Origin: Epibacterium ulvae
GTDB taxonomy: Bacteria; Pseudomonadota; Alphaproteobacteria; Rhodobacterales; Rhodobacteraceae
DNA: 64,000 nt
Direction of reading: 5' to 3'
Assembly (NCBI RefSeq): GCF_900102795.1
Contig: NZ_FMWG01000010.1
Span: forward strand, 1-64,000
Below the pieces are notes generated by a model that saw only the letters and a program-made list of their open reading frames with translations, was not told the origin of the DNA and made no database searches. This document shows, in pieces, positions 27,676 to 36,249 of the stretch; position 1 is the stretch's first letter, and the number at the start of each line of letters is the position of its first letter. The position numbers were made by a program, and so were the translations under genes.

Positions 27676-28175
27676 CAATTTTTTCCGGGAACCAATATGG
27701 TTTTGACGCGGCCAGACATTTCAGCGGTGCCTGATGTCAAATTCACGACCAGCTGGTTTGAGGTCAGCGTGCTGGCACCTTGGGTGAGTAGGACATCACC
27801 ATTTAGCACAATTGTGCCGGTATCGATGCTATAATTAGCCTGTTGGGCTTCTGCTGCATCAGGCCCGTTGACCAAAATCACATTGCCTTTGGCCTGCAGG
27901 CTTTCAATTCCTGTTTGCTGGTTCGTGTCGTCTACTTTGTAGACAACATGCACCGTATCCGCTGATAGGCGCATAGCGCCCTGAATGATCAGGACATTGC
28001 CCAGAAAATCGGCTGAACCGTTACTTTGATTGACGGATAAAGTGTCAGCCGTCACTTCTACTGGGAGCAAAGGATCTGCGCGGACGGTTCCAAATGCAAA
28101 CGCCCCCTGTGCGAGAGACAGGGCTGGCAGGGACATGCAAGCTATGAACAAGAGCAGAGAACGTAAGAGCAGCAC
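27675..28175 (-). CDS. lptA: LPS transport periplasmic protein LptA
   Basis: LptA forms the periplasmic bridge for lipopolysaccharide. The 166-residue protein has a signal peptide (LLLFIACMSLPALSLAQG) and an OstA/LptA beta-jellyroll (VTADTLSVNQSNGSADFLG, GDVLLTQGASTLTSNQL). It starts with GTG four bases after the lptC stop and overlaps lptB by one base. Confidence 0.92.
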   Translation of the reverse strand: MLLLRSLLLFIACMSLPALSLAQGAFAFGTVRADPLLPVEVTADTLSVNQSNGSADFLGNVLIIQGAMRLSADTVHVVYKVDDTNQQTGIESLQAKGNVILVNGPDAAEAQQANYSIDTGTIVLNGDVLLTQGASTLTSNQLVVNLTSGTAEMSGRVKTILVPGKN

Positions 28176-28178
28176 GGG

Positions 28179-28778
28179 TCATCTTTCCGGTTTTGAGGGA
28201 TCATATACCAGCTTCACCCCATTTTTGAATACAATATACACAGTATCCTGAGGGGAAAGTGAATCGATCTGCATCGCGCCTGCAGATAGCGTGCCAAACG
28301 GTCCGTTTGCGCGGATATCTTTAGGAGCGGTTGCGTTTATTTCATGCAGTTGGGTGCGCAGTTCTTCGGTTTCAACCACCAGCCCACCCGCTGTCGTAAT
28401 TGTGACCATTCCGGTAAAATGAGCCTCACCCTGATCGGGGAGAAAATTCCCGGTTTCTGAGGTCATCGTCATGCGTCCGCCTTGGGACAGTTTGAGGATC
28501 GCCTCAAGCTTTGTGGCATTGGTTGGATTGTCTTGCCGACCGGGGGTCACCCGATCGGCTGTGACTAAAATCTCATCCCCGGCGGCGGTTGTACCTGCGA
28601 AGAAGGGCGCAGTGATCTGCTGTCCGCGCATGCGTTCTTCAATTTCTTGCCGGGCAAAGGGAATCGTTGCCTCAGGCGTATCGCTGCGTGAGATCAGAAA
28701 GACGGTCGACAAAAGTGTCAGCGCGGCCAAAGGCAGCAGCACTTTTAAGAGGGCAACAATGCGCGAATGTCTGTCCAT
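28179..28778 (-). CDS. lptC: LPS export protein LptC
   Basis: LptC is the bitopic inner-membrane component linking LptB2FG to LptA. The 199-residue protein has one N-terminal membrane segment (IVALLKVLLPLAALTLLSTVFLI, about 7-29) followed by a periplasmic beta-strand domain. It lies between rnd and lptA in a tight operon. Confidence 0.9.
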   Translation of the reverse strand: MDRHSRIVALLKVLLPLAALTLLSTVFLISRSDTPEATIPFARQEIEERMRGQQITAPFFAGTTAAGDEILVTADRVTPGRQDNPTNATKLEAILKLSQGGRMTMTSETGNFLPDQGEAHFTGMVTITTAGGLVVETEELRTQLHEINATAPKDIRANGPFGTLSAGAMQIDSLSPQDTVYIVFKNGVKLVYDPSKPER

Positions 28779-28817
28779 GACATTGGTCTCAATCTGGTGT
28801 GTTTTATCCGCCTCGAT

Positions 28818-29432
28818 TCAAGAATGGGCAAATATGTCGGTGTCGGGCCAGCCTGCGAGGTCCAGTCTTGCACGCGTTGGAAGAAAATCAAAACAGGCTT
28901 GTGCGATCTCGGTGCGATCTTCACGATGCAGGCGTTTGTTCAGGGCTTTGCGCAGGCGATGCAGGTGTAAAACGTCGGATGCCGCATAATCCAATTGCGC
29001 ATCGGTCAGGTGTGCGGCGCCCCAGTCACTCATCTGTTGTTGCTTTGATATGTCGACGCCCAGCAGTTCCTGAGTGAGATTTTTCAACCCATGGCGATCT
29101 GTATAGGTGCGCACCAGACGGCTTGCGATTTTTGTGCAGTAAACCGGTGTGGTGAGCGTGCCAAACGCTTGATAGAGAGCGGCGATATCAAATCGACCAT
29201 AGTGGAATATCTTTAGGACTGTGGGGTCACTAAGGAGGCGACACAGATTAGGCGCTTCGTTTTGGCCTTTGCGAATTTGTACAAGGTGGGCATCCCCATC
29301 CCCAGCAGACAGCTGCACCAGACACAACCGATCACGGTGCGGGTTCAACCCCATGGTCTCGCAATCAATTGCAACGATATTACCCAGTGACAGATCCGCA
29401 GGTAAATCATTCTGGTGCATGTGGTTTGCCAA
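28818..29432 (-). CDS. rnd: Ribonuclease D family 3'-5' exonuclease
   Basis: The 204-residue protein has the DEDD exonuclease motifs: AIDCETMGL (Exo I), FHYGRFDIAAL (Exo II) and LDYAASDVLHLHRL (Exo III). It lacks the HRDC domains of classical RNase D, as usual for short alphaproteobacterial forms. I placed the start at TTG 29432 (reading MANHMHQNDLP), which matches the N-terminus I recall in relatives and has AGGGA upstream. ATG at 29420 and longer starts remain possible. It leads the lptC-lptA-lptB operon. Confidence 0.88.
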   Translation of the reverse strand: MANHMHQNDLPADLSLGNIVAIDCETMGLNPHRDRLCLVQLSAGDGDAHLVQIRKGQNEAPNLCRLLSDPTVLKIFHYGRFDIAALYQAFGTLTTPVYCTKIASRLVRTYTDRHGLKNLTQELLGVDISKQQQMSDWGAAHLTDAQLDYAASDVLHLHRLRKALNKRLHREDRTEIAQACFDFLPTRARLDLAGWPDTDIFAHS

Positions 29433-29547
29433 TGATCTGATCCCTTCCGCCAATGCCTGAGCTTTGATTGGCATAGGAGTTTTATCGTAGCGATACAATT
29501 AGATGTTCGATACCAGAAAGGTTTGAGCGGAAAATATCAGGGTAATT

Positions 29548-29634
29548 TGGTGCCCAGAAGAGGACTCGAACCTCCACGTCCATACGGACACTAGCACCTG
29601 AAGCTAGCGCGTCTACCAATTCCGCCATCTGGGC
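29548..29634 (-). tRNA. tRNA-Leu (anticodon CAG), CCA encoded
   Basis: The minus strand folds as a long-variable-arm tRNA: acceptor GCCCAGA / TCTGGGC, D arm GCGGAATTGGTAGACGC, and anticodon stem CTAGC / GCTAG with loop TTCAGGT, giving CAG. The variable arm TGTCCGTATGGACG and T arm GGTTCGAGTCC follow, then discriminator A and an encoded CCA. Confidence 0.97.
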
Positions 29635-29758
29635 ACAGATGTCGTGGAGCGCTCTATACGGAGGAGTGTTTCGGCATGCAAGAGGAAATACAGGGTAGTT
29701 TGGCTTTTACACCATGTCATTTTCTTTTGCGAAATATCTCACACTTTGAAAATGCCAA

Positions 29759-29793
29759 GGCCGCCTTGTCCTTTGAGGGGACAAAAGGCGGCC
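29759..29793 (-). terminator. Probable flbT terminator
   Basis: A stem pairing GGCCGCCTT with AAGGCGGCC, extended by GTCC / GGAC, lies about 35 bases past flbT. On the minus strand TTGGCATTTTC follows. A second small hairpin, TGCCG / CGGCA then ATTTTTT on the plus strand, lies at 29807-29829. Confidence 0.5.
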
Positions 29794-29827
29794 GGGATGT
29801 AGAGACTGCCGAAGCTGCGGCAATTTT

Positions 29828-30232
29828 TTAGGAGGGCCGAATAGCGATCAGGCGATCTTCGCGGGGTAAAAGAGCGCGCAGGGCCTTGAGACACCGATAG
29901 TGATTGTTGCTCAAAACAGCGTCGGTTGCTTCTGCGAGGGCTGCGCGGCTGTCAGTGTCGGTAAAGACCTGGCTCAGCTCTTCGATGCGGCGCAGCATGG
30001 GCATGCGATCTTCATCAGCGTCGATATCGCCTGTCAGAACCAATTGCGCGGCATAACAGACGCGGCGCACAGGCGTGTTGGCTTCTTCGGGGGGGATCGC
30101 ATCGCGCAGGCGCAGGATGTTGGCATCCGGTGTCACGATGGACAGGCGGCTGCGGCGGTCTCCGTTTTCGATGACGGCGCCGTTGACAAGAACGCGCTCT
30201 TTGGGGGCAAGTTTGAGGACCAGTCCGCTCAT
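29828..30232 (-). CDS. flbT: Flagellar biosynthesis repressor FlbT
   Basis: FlbT is an alphaproteobacterial post-transcriptional regulator that, in Caulobacter, binds the flagellin mRNA leader and lowers its stability. The 134-residue length and motifs (LKLAPKERVLVNGAVIENGD, NNHYRCLKALRALLPRE) fit the family. It lies two bases after flaF in the order fliC-flaF-flbT. Confidence 0.92.
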   Translation of the reverse strand: MSGLVLKLAPKERVLVNGAVIENGDRRSRLSIVTPDANILRLRDAIPPEEANTPVRRVCYAAQLVLTGDIDADEDRMPMLRRIEELSQVFTDTDSRAALAEATDAVLSNNHYRCLKALRALLPREDRLIAIRPS

Positions 30233-30234
30233 AA

Positions 30235-30606
30235 TTAGGGGGCTCCACTGCGAAGGCCACGCATGATGGCCGTGTTGATTTCTACCAGCGGTCTAACATC
30301 TGCCTTGCGGGCAAGGACCTGGCCGGTGTGATGTGCGGTGAACTGCGAAAGGTAAACGATGTTTGTTTTCAACGCATCTGGAAGCGCATTATCGGCATAT
30401 GCGATATCTGCTGCAAAGGTTGTCCAGAGCTTTTGATTGTCATGAAGAGCTGCGACGAGATCGTTAAAGCCGGTTTTGCCTTTTTTGGCGGCCGCGATGA
30501 TCCGGTGGGTCAACTGGCCAAGAAGTTCATATTCAATATCGATCGGGGTTCGTGTGGTTGCACGGGCTTTCCCGTAGGCGTTTTTGGCTTTTAGCGCAGC
30601 GTTCAC
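30235..30606 (-). CDS. flaF: Flagellar biosynthesis regulator FlaF
   Basis: FlaF is needed for flagellin production and secretion and acts opposite to FlbT in Caulobacter. The 123-residue protein has the typical NAYGKARATTRTPIDIEYE start and LWTTFAADIAYADNALPD core. It begins with GTG preceded by AAGGAA. It lies between fliC and flbT. Confidence 0.92.
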   Translation of the reverse strand: MNAALKAKNAYGKARATTRTPIDIEYELLGQLTHRIIAAAKKGKTGFNDLVAALHDNQKLWTTFAADIAYADNALPDALKTNIVYLSQFTAHHTGQVLARKADVRPLVEINTAIMRGLRSGAP

Positions 30607-30648
30607 GTTTTTTCCTTACCTTCTGGTCTTGGGCACAAGGGCATGGGG

Positions 30649-30675
30649 GATCAGAGCGCGCGGGGCGCTCTGATC
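30649..30675 (-). terminator. Hairpin after flagellin
   Basis: Eleven perfect base pairs GATCAGAGCGC / GCGCTCTGATC with a five-base loop lie ten bases after the fliC stop. No T run follows, so it could separate fliC mRNA from flaF by processing or stabilise it. Confidence 0.6.
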
Positions 30676-30685
30676 AATCCGTTTA

Positions 30686-31912
30686 TTAACGGAACAGTGA
30701 CAGCAAAGACTGCGGCGCAGAGTTTGCGATGGACAGAGCCTGTGCACCCAGCTGCTGCTGTGTTTGCAGCGCTTTCAGGCGCGCAGAGGCTTTTTCCATG
30801 TCTGCGTCAACCAGTGAACCAATACCGGAAGTCAGTGAGTCAGACAGTTTGCTGACAAAGTCAGACTGTGATTCAATGCGACCTTGTGCAGAACCAAAAG
30901 CAGCAGCCGCATCGCTTGCTATAGCAATCAAACCATCGATCGCATCCAATGCGTTGCCCGCATCAACGGCGTTAGCAACACTAAGAGTATCGAGATCAGC
31001 CAAGCCACCGGCACCCGCATTCTGGTACGAACCGTTGATCGAAATCGCGTCTGTGCCGTTGTTTGTGATCTGCAGTTCGCCAGATTGGGTTGGATCATCG
31101 TATTCCACGTCCAATCCAGCGATGCCTAGTTCGTCAATAGCCTCCTTCAGACCATTCGCGATATATTCGATATCATTGGCATTACCGTTGACAATATCAC
31201 CGGCAGACACAGTGTAGGATGCTTCTTGATCACCGATCTGCACCGTGATGGTATCGCCTACCGCCCAGTTACCAGCGTTGGTAATGGCGATATCCTCTGT
31301 ATCACCAGCATTGAGCCCTACTACAAAGGTATCACCAGTAGCCGACACAAGTGCGCCATTGTTGTCAGTACCTGTGGCAAACACAGTGGCAGCAGTATAC
31401 GCTCCGGTAGAAAGGTTTTGACCACCGACAGTAATTGATGAGGAGGCTACTGCACCGCTTGCATCCCGGTCCAGCGAAGACAGAACATCGGTTGACGTCA
31501 CGGTGCCATCAACCAAGTTCAGACCGTTGAACTGCGCAGCGCCTACGACAGCGTCAATTTGATCTTTCAGAGCCTGAACATCATCGTCCAAAAGACCACG
31601 GTCAACGTTGTCACCATTTGCGGCAACGATCTTTTCTTTCATCTCGATCAACAGATCGGTGATGGACTCAGCTGCGTTTTGCGCAACAGCTACAGTTGAG
31701 CTGCCAAGCGACAGGCTTTCGGATACAGCTTTAAAACCAGAAACATCTGAATCCATGGTCTTGGCGATTGCCCAAACCGCAGAGTTGTCAGACGCATCTG
31801 CAACTTTTTTACCGGTAGAAATTTTGGACTGGAGGTCTTCCATATCCATGTTGATGGTTTTCAGAGTTTGCAGCGCAACCATTGCGCCATTGTTGGTCAG
31901 AATGCTGGACAT
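30686..31912 (-). CDS. fliC: Flagellin
   Basis: Flagellin is the filament subunit. The 408-residue protein has conserved D0/D1 ends (MSSILTNNGAMVALQTLKTI; C-terminal QQQLGAQALSIANSAPQSLL) and a variable central part at about 150-320. The ATG at 31912 has AAGGA upstream and gives the normal N-terminus. The leader contains two hairpins, one with a UUCG loop. It heads the fliC-flaF-flbT set. Confidence 0.95.
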   Translation of the reverse strand: MSSILTNNGAMVALQTLKTINMDMEDLQSKISTGKKVADASDNSAVWAIAKTMDSDVSGFKAVSESLSLGSSTVAVAQNAAESITDLLIEMKEKIVAANGDNVDRGLLDDDVQALKDQIDAVVGAAQFNGLNLVDGTVTSTDVLSSLDRDASGAVASSSITVGGQNLSTGAYTAATVFATGTDNNGALVSATGDTFVVGLNAGDTEDIAITNAGNWAVGDTITVQIGDQEASYTVSAGDIVNGNANDIEYIANGLKEAIDELGIAGLDVEYDDPTQSGELQITNNGTDAISINGSYQNAGAGGLADLDTLSVANAVDAGNALDAIDGLIAIASDAAAAFGSAQGRIESQSDFVSKLSDSLTSGIGSLVDADMEKASARLKALQTQQQLGAQALSIANSAPQSLLSLFR

Positions 31913-31931
31913 AGCATTTATCCTTTTGTGC

Positions 31932-31974
31932 GAGGGTTCTTTATCCCTCAATCAATCCCTGCTCCCGAAGGAGC
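31932..31974 (-). promoter_or_regulatory. Flagellin mRNA leader hairpins
   Basis: In the RNA sense, GCTCC-TTCG-GGAGC (31961-31974) is followed by GAGGG-ATAAAGAA-CCCTC (31932-31949), about 20 bases before the start codon. UUCG-capped stems are very stable. Given the linked flbT, this is a candidate site for mRNA stability control. Confidence 0.5.
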
Positions 31975-32126
31975 GCTCTCTGCCGTCTTTCTGACTGTGC
32001 GATTAGCCCTTGGCCGTCGCGCCACCCTGTTCATCCAAGGTGCACAGGAACCATGCACCAATAGATCCTAAGAGTTTGCTAAAGCCAAAATTTTGAAAGT
32101 TAGAATTTTCGTTAAATCCCCGTGCA

Positions 32127-32483
32127 TTACGCGCGCTTCTCTAGTTTTTGGCTATGTCCATTTGGATGGCTGGTTTTCTGACCCATGCGATCATAGACAT
32201 CGAGCCCCTTACGTACGTTGCGCAATTCCTGCATGCGGGCCGCAACGGCGCGGATGCCTTCCATCGCGCTTTCCAGGAGCGCCTGATTGTGGGTGACCTT
32301 TGTATGTATGCTGGTGAGTTCGTCCTGTTCAAAGGAGTCCATCTCATTCAATTCGCTGATCAGGGCGTCTTTTTCTTCAAGCAGTGTTTCCAGCTGATCC
32401 AGTTGACCATTTACAAGGGCGGTGCGTTCCAGTTCCAGAATATCGTCCAATTGATCGATGAGAAGTTGTTGAGCGGTGATCAT
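32127..32483 (-). CDS. FlgN-like flagellar chaperone
   Basis: The 118-residue protein is almost wholly helical and acidic (QLDDILELERTALVNGQLDQLETLLEEKDALI), as in FlgN chaperones for hook-associated proteins. Similarity is of pattern rather than strong motif. It overlaps the rod-binding gene by four bases (ATGA), supporting a flagellar role. Confidence 0.65.
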   Translation of the reverse strand: MITAQQLLIDQLDDILELERTALVNGQLDQLETLLEEKDALISELNEMDSFEQDELTSIHTKVTHNQALLESAMEGIRAVAARMQELRNVRKGLDVYDRMGQKTSHPNGHSQKLEKRA

Positions 32484-32770
32484 GATGTTTGTTCCTTCAA
32501 TGCGTGATAAAGCGATTCGGCGAGGCCAATGCCGCCAGCTTTGGTGATTTCTTCGGCCTGGGCGCGCACGAGGAAGCTGGAGAACTGGTCCTCGCCAGCG
32601 CCGCCGCCAAAGGTTTCGGGCGATTCGCCCAGCCCGGCTGATTTCAACATTTCCGCAAGAAAATTGGTTTCCAGCTCCATTGCAGCTTTGCGCAAGGGGT
32701 CTTGTATGGTCTGTGCAATCTTGGCCGGTCCCTGCCGCGCGGGCGGGGTTATATTCGGTATACTATCCAT
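32480..32770 (-). CDS. Rod-binding protein (FlgJ N-terminal-like)
   Basis: The 96-residue protein resembles the rod-cap domain of FlgJ without the muramidase part: KAAMELETNFLAEMLKSAGLG and DQFSSFLVRAQAEEITKAGGIGLAESLY. I chose ATG 32770, with GAGG seven bases upstream. It is coupled to the FlgN-like gene and divergent from fliK. Confidence 0.82.
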   Translation of the reverse strand: MDSIPNITPPARQGPAKIAQTIQDPLRKAAMELETNFLAEMLKSAGLGESPETFGGGAGEDQFSSFLVRAQAEEITKAGGIGLAESLYHALKEQTS

Positions 32771-32834
32771 TCTGGACCTCATTTGAGAGTACATGCGATT
32801 TGCATCGACTTTTCACAGAATGCATCAGGAGCGG

Positions 32835-32850
32835 TTAAAAATGCGGTAAC
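32835..32850 (+). promoter_or_regulatory. Possible CtrA-binding site upstream of fliK
   Basis: TTAA, seven bases, then GTAAC differs by one base from the CtrA consensus TTAA-N7-TTAAC. It lies 34 bases before the fliK start, between divergent flagellar genes. CtrA controls flagellar genes in many Alphaproteobacteria. Confidence 0.35.
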
Positions 32851-32883
32851 CGGTTTTTGTTAGTGTGCAGCTGTCAAGATAGA

Positions 32884-34662
32884 ATGTCTGGAACAGTTAT
32901 GATGATTGCTGGGATTACCGGGCCGCTTGCTGCGCGTGCGCAGGAACCTGCCCCAAATGCGAAGAATTCTGCCCCGTCTGATGTCTCCAAGAAGGAGACT
33001 TTTGAGACGGTATTTGAAGAAGATAAGCCTAAAACCGCTGAAAAGAACGTATCTGCCGAGGACGCATCGGCCCCACCTGTTGAGGCGGAGGGCAAGACGC
33101 CTAAAGTGTCGAAACCGGTGAAGGCAGAAGAGGGTACACCAGAGGATCCGAATCAGGGTGTTGTGACGCCCGATGTCGTGCCAGTGCAGCGCGAGGTTGC
33201 GGTAGAGGCGGCTCCTTCTTCAAAGAAGGCGGTAGAAGTGCTGGTTGAAGAGGCAGGCGATACCGTTCCGCAAACAACGACGCGGCAAACAGTATTGTCT
33301 GAGACCAATGTTGAGCCGTCAGAGGGCGGTATTTCAGGAGATCAGCAGGCATCTTTGGCTTCACTTGAAGCCCCTACGGAAGTTGAGGGTGAGGAAGCTT
33401 TATCTGCAGCAGTAAAAACTGAGAGTACCGTGCAATCTACTCAGGCAGAGCTTGAAGAAGCTGCACCTGTTTCTAATGTGGTTCGCGCGGCAGAGGTGAA
33501 AACACCGACCGAATCAAAAGGCAATGGCATTGCTGAACAACCTGCTGCGCCGACAAACGCATCTGAAGAGGCCCAGAAGGTTGCTGTAGTGCAGGCTGAA
33601 ACTGGTTCCGAAGATGGGGCAAAAGCGCGTGACGTGTTAGATGCCGAAGCAGTCTCACAGCAACCAAGGGAGCGGCAGACGCTCACATCTCCGCAGAGTG
33701 GGGCTGCGCAAACCGCATCTCCTTCCCAGAACACGCCTTCCACTCAACAGGCGCAGGCTGTCAGAGTTGAAGGGCAGGCAGAACGTGCAAAAGACGTTTC
33801 ACCGCGTTTGACGCGCGCTGAAGAAGATCGTTTGGTCGCGCAGGTGACAACTGAGACACGCTCTCGTGTTGCGCCATCAACGACGATTGCACAGCAGACA
33901 TTTCAGGCCACCGTTTCTGCACAACGGGGAGATGGTACGCTTGAAGCAGCGGAAAACAATGAATCTCTCTCGGATCTTTTACCGTCTGAAGAAGCTGCAG
34001 ATGCCAATCTAGAGCTTGCCCGTGATCGATTGTCAGACCGCCCGATTCAGCAGGCGGCTGCAACGAATGCCGTTCCACAGATGGTTCAATACGCTGTGCA
34101 ACAACATCGGATGCAGGTGCAGAATCAGGCGCGGACTAAGGCAGAGACCGCTGAGCGTGTCGCGCAGATGGTTGAGACAACAGGGTTTGCGGCCCCTGCC
34201 GAGATTGTTGGGTTATCGCAACTGTTGACCGAGGCGACATTGAAGCAAACCAAATCAAACACGCAAAATATTGCGCGTCGCGTTTCTGAACAGCTAGGTG
34301 ATGCTTTCGCTACGACGGGCGAGAAAAAAGTTGAAGTGCTTTTGAATCCCAAAGAGCTTGGGCGTGTGGAAATGCAGGTTGAGACGACTGAGACAGGCGT
34401 CAAAATCACAATTGATGCAGAGCGTCCGGAAACCAGTGACCTGATGCGAGAGCATATCGATCAGCTGAAAAAGGAATTTCAGCAAATGGGCTTCACCGAG
34501 GTTCGATTCGAATTCAAGGAGCCTCCTGTTCAACAGCCTATTGAGAACGAAAGAGAAGGTCAGATGAATGACCTGCTTGGAAATACAGATCAGGATCTGG
34601 ATGCCGCTCATATCGTTCAATCGCTTCGCCTGGGTGAGACCGGGCTCAATTTGAGAGTATAA
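32884..34662 (+). CDS. fliK: Flagellar hook-length control protein FliK
   Basis: FliK measures hook length and switches export specificity. The 592-residue protein has a long, low-complexity, acidic and glutamine-rich N-terminal region (about 1-440) and the conserved C-terminal domain with VLLNPKELGRVEMQVETT and ERPETSDLMREHIDQLKKEF. ATG 32884 is the first plausible start; a TTG lies 27 bases upstream. flgD follows after three bases. The variable length of the linker is normal for the family. Confidence 0.88.
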   Translation: MSGTVMMIAGITGPLAARAQEPAPNAKNSAPSDVSKKETFETVFEEDKPKTAEKNVSAEDASAPPVEAEGKTPKVSKPVKAEEGTPEDPNQGVVTPDVVPVQREVAVEAAPSSKKAVEVLVEEAGDTVPQTTTRQTVLSETNVEPSEGGISGDQQASLASLEAPTEVEGEEALSAAVKTESTVQSTQAELEEAAPVSNVVRAAEVKTPTESKGNGIAEQPAAPTNASEEAQKVAVVQAETGSEDGAKARDVLDAEAVSQQPRERQTLTSPQSGAAQTASPSQNTPSTQQAQAVRVEGQAERAKDVSPRLTRAEEDRLVAQVTTETRSRVAPSTTIAQQTFQATVSAQRGDGTLEAAENNESLSDLLPSEEAADANLELARDRLSDRPIQQAAATNAVPQMVQYAVQQHRMQVQNQARTKAETAERVAQMVETTGFAAPAEIVGLSQLLTEATLKQTKSNTQNIARRVSEQLGDAFATTGEKKVEVLLNPKELGRVEMQVETTETGVKITIDAERPETSDLMREHIDQLKKEFQQMGFTEVRFEFKEPPVQQPIENEREGQMNDLLGNTDQDLDAAHIVQSLRLGETGLNLRV

Positions 34663-34665
34663 ACA

Positions 34666-35361
34666 ATGACAACACCCGTTACCTCACCCACCGGGGCAAC
34701 ATCTGCAGCCGCAAGCAGTGGTTCATCCTCTGGCCTGCCAGTATCCAGCGGAATTTCAGCGGATTTCGAGACGTTCCTGAAAATGTTGACGACACAAGCG
34801 AAATATCAAGACCCGCTGGAGCCGTTGGACAATGCTGAATATGCATCACAGCTTGCTCAATTCTCACAAGTTGAACAGCAGGTTCAAACCAATGAGTTGC
34901 TGACAGCGCTTCAGAACCAAGCAAGTGCAGCCTCTGCTGTAACGCTGTCGTCCACATCTGGCTGGGTGGGTATGGAAGCACGGGCTCAGGTTGACGGATA
35001 TTTTGATGGCGCCACGCCAATTACAGTAATGCCGCAACCTTTGGCTGGAGCGGCGAGTGCACGTCTGGTCGTGCGTGGAGTTGGTGGAGCCGTTGTTGAT
35101 CGAATCGATATTCCAGTTTCTGCAGATCCGTTTACTTGGGATGGATTGACAGACAGCGGTTCGGCGCATCGCGAAGGAATGTATCAATTTGAAGTCGAAA
35201 GCGTGAATGCTGATGGCGAAGTGACGAGCACGTCTCGGCCAGATGTCTATACACGTATCACCGAAACGCAGTTGCAAGGCGACGAAGTACACTTGATTCT
35301 TGCGGGTGGTTCGTCAATCAATTCCACGGATGTATCAGCATTGCGTGAGAGCAGATCGTAA
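34666..35361 (+). CDS. flgD: Flagellar hook-assembly scaffold FlgD
   Basis: FlgD caps the growing hook. The 231-residue protein has the conserved motif FLKMLTTQAKYQDPLEP (about 39-55) and ASQLAQFSQVEQQ, followed by a Tudor/FnIII-like C-terminal part (WDGLTDSGSAHREGMYQFEV). It lies three bases after fliK. Confidence 0.95.
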   Translation: MTTPVTSPTGATSAAASSGSSSGLPVSSGISADFETFLKMLTTQAKYQDPLEPLDNAEYASQLAQFSQVEQQVQTNELLTALQNQASAASAVTLSSTSGWVGMEARAQVDGYFDGATPITVMPQPLAGAASARLVVRGVGGAVVDRIDIPVSADPFTWDGLTDSGSAHREGMYQFEVESVNADGEVTSTSRPDVYTRITETQLQGDEVHLILAGGSSINSTDVSALRESRS

Positions 35362-35409
35362 TTCCTGTTATAAGGGCATGTGCTGATCCAGATCTGAAGT
35401 TGACTGCGA

Positions 35410-36243
35410 TTGGAACATGTCCTGAAGACTTTTTACCCCTCATTTCAGGCCAGCCTTTCGGTGGAATTGCCAGAATTTGATCTCCTGAATTGCGGGGGGG
35501 AACGGCTGACAGGCGGGCGGTCTAATGAGCTTTGGCGCCTTGGTGAAATCGTGGTGAAGCTCTACAATATAGGGCATCAAAACCCTTTGTTTGCCAATGA
35601 GCCAAATCACGAAGCCAGCATTTTACAAGAACTATCCGGGCGAAAGATCGCGCCGGATTTTCTTGCTAAGGGTATCTATGATGAGCGTCCTTGGATTGTG
35701 TATCGCCATGTTTCTGGATCGCGCTGGGCGAGAGACGTAGGACAGGCCGCAGAGCTTTTGTCAGCTGTGCACCAACTGACGGGGTCGGTGCCCAATGGGG
35801 TCAATGGATCCCAAGCTCTATTGTGCCAGACCGAAACGATCTTGCGCTGCTGTGCTGGGAAAAGTGCGCTTTGGCGAGAACGGCCTAATCATTCGGTCGC
35901 GCCGCTGAACACGGTGTCGTTGATCCATGGTGATCCGGTACCGGGAAATTTTGTGTGCGGTGATCATGGATTGCGATTGATTGACTGGCAATGCCCCAAA
36001 ATGGGCGATCCCAGTGAAGACATCGCGTTGTTTCTGTCGCCTGCTATGCAGTTTCTTTACAGAGGTGCGCCGCTCACTGCCGCAGAGGAACAGGAATTTC
36101 TGGAAACCTATCCAGACCACCAGATTATCGCGAGATACCTAGATATAAAGCCTTGGTACCATTGGCGCATGGCCGCCTATTGTGAGTGGCGCGGTGATCT
36201 GGAGGCAAGAGACTTGGAGCGTGAAGCACTTGCAGAGTGCTGA
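35410..36243 (+). CDS. Aminoglycoside-phosphotransferase/choline-kinase-like protein
   Basis: The 277-residue protein has the kinase-like catalytic loop SLIHGDPVPGNFV (about 177-189) and the metal-binding LIDWQCPKMGDPSEDIA (about 197-213). Substrates of such enzymes range from choline and thiamine to sugars and antibiotics, so none can be named. The TTG start is the first in the frame and lacks a strong ribosome-binding site; an in-frame GTG at about 35461 is an alternative. It is convergent with the TSUP gene, with a six-base gap. Confidence 0.75.
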   Translation: MEHVLKTFYPSFQASLSVELPEFDLLNCGGERLTGGRSNELWRLGEIVVKLYNIGHQNPLFANEPNHEASILQELSGRKIAPDFLAKGIYDERPWIVYRHVSGSRWARDVGQAAELLSAVHQLTGSVPNGVNGSQALLCQTETILRCCAGKSALWRERPNHSVAPLNTVSLIHGDPVPGNFVCGDHGLRLIDWQCPKMGDPSEDIALFLSPAMQFLYRGAPLTAAEEQEFLETYPDHQIIARYLDIKPWYHWRMAAYCEWRGDLEARDLEREALAEC

Positions 36244-36249
36244 AGCTGA

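Noticed and set aside
31981-32126. Sigma-28 promoter and CtrA site upstream of flagellin
   Set aside because: Only half-matches with wrong spacing were seen; nothing close to TAAA-N15-GCCGATAA.
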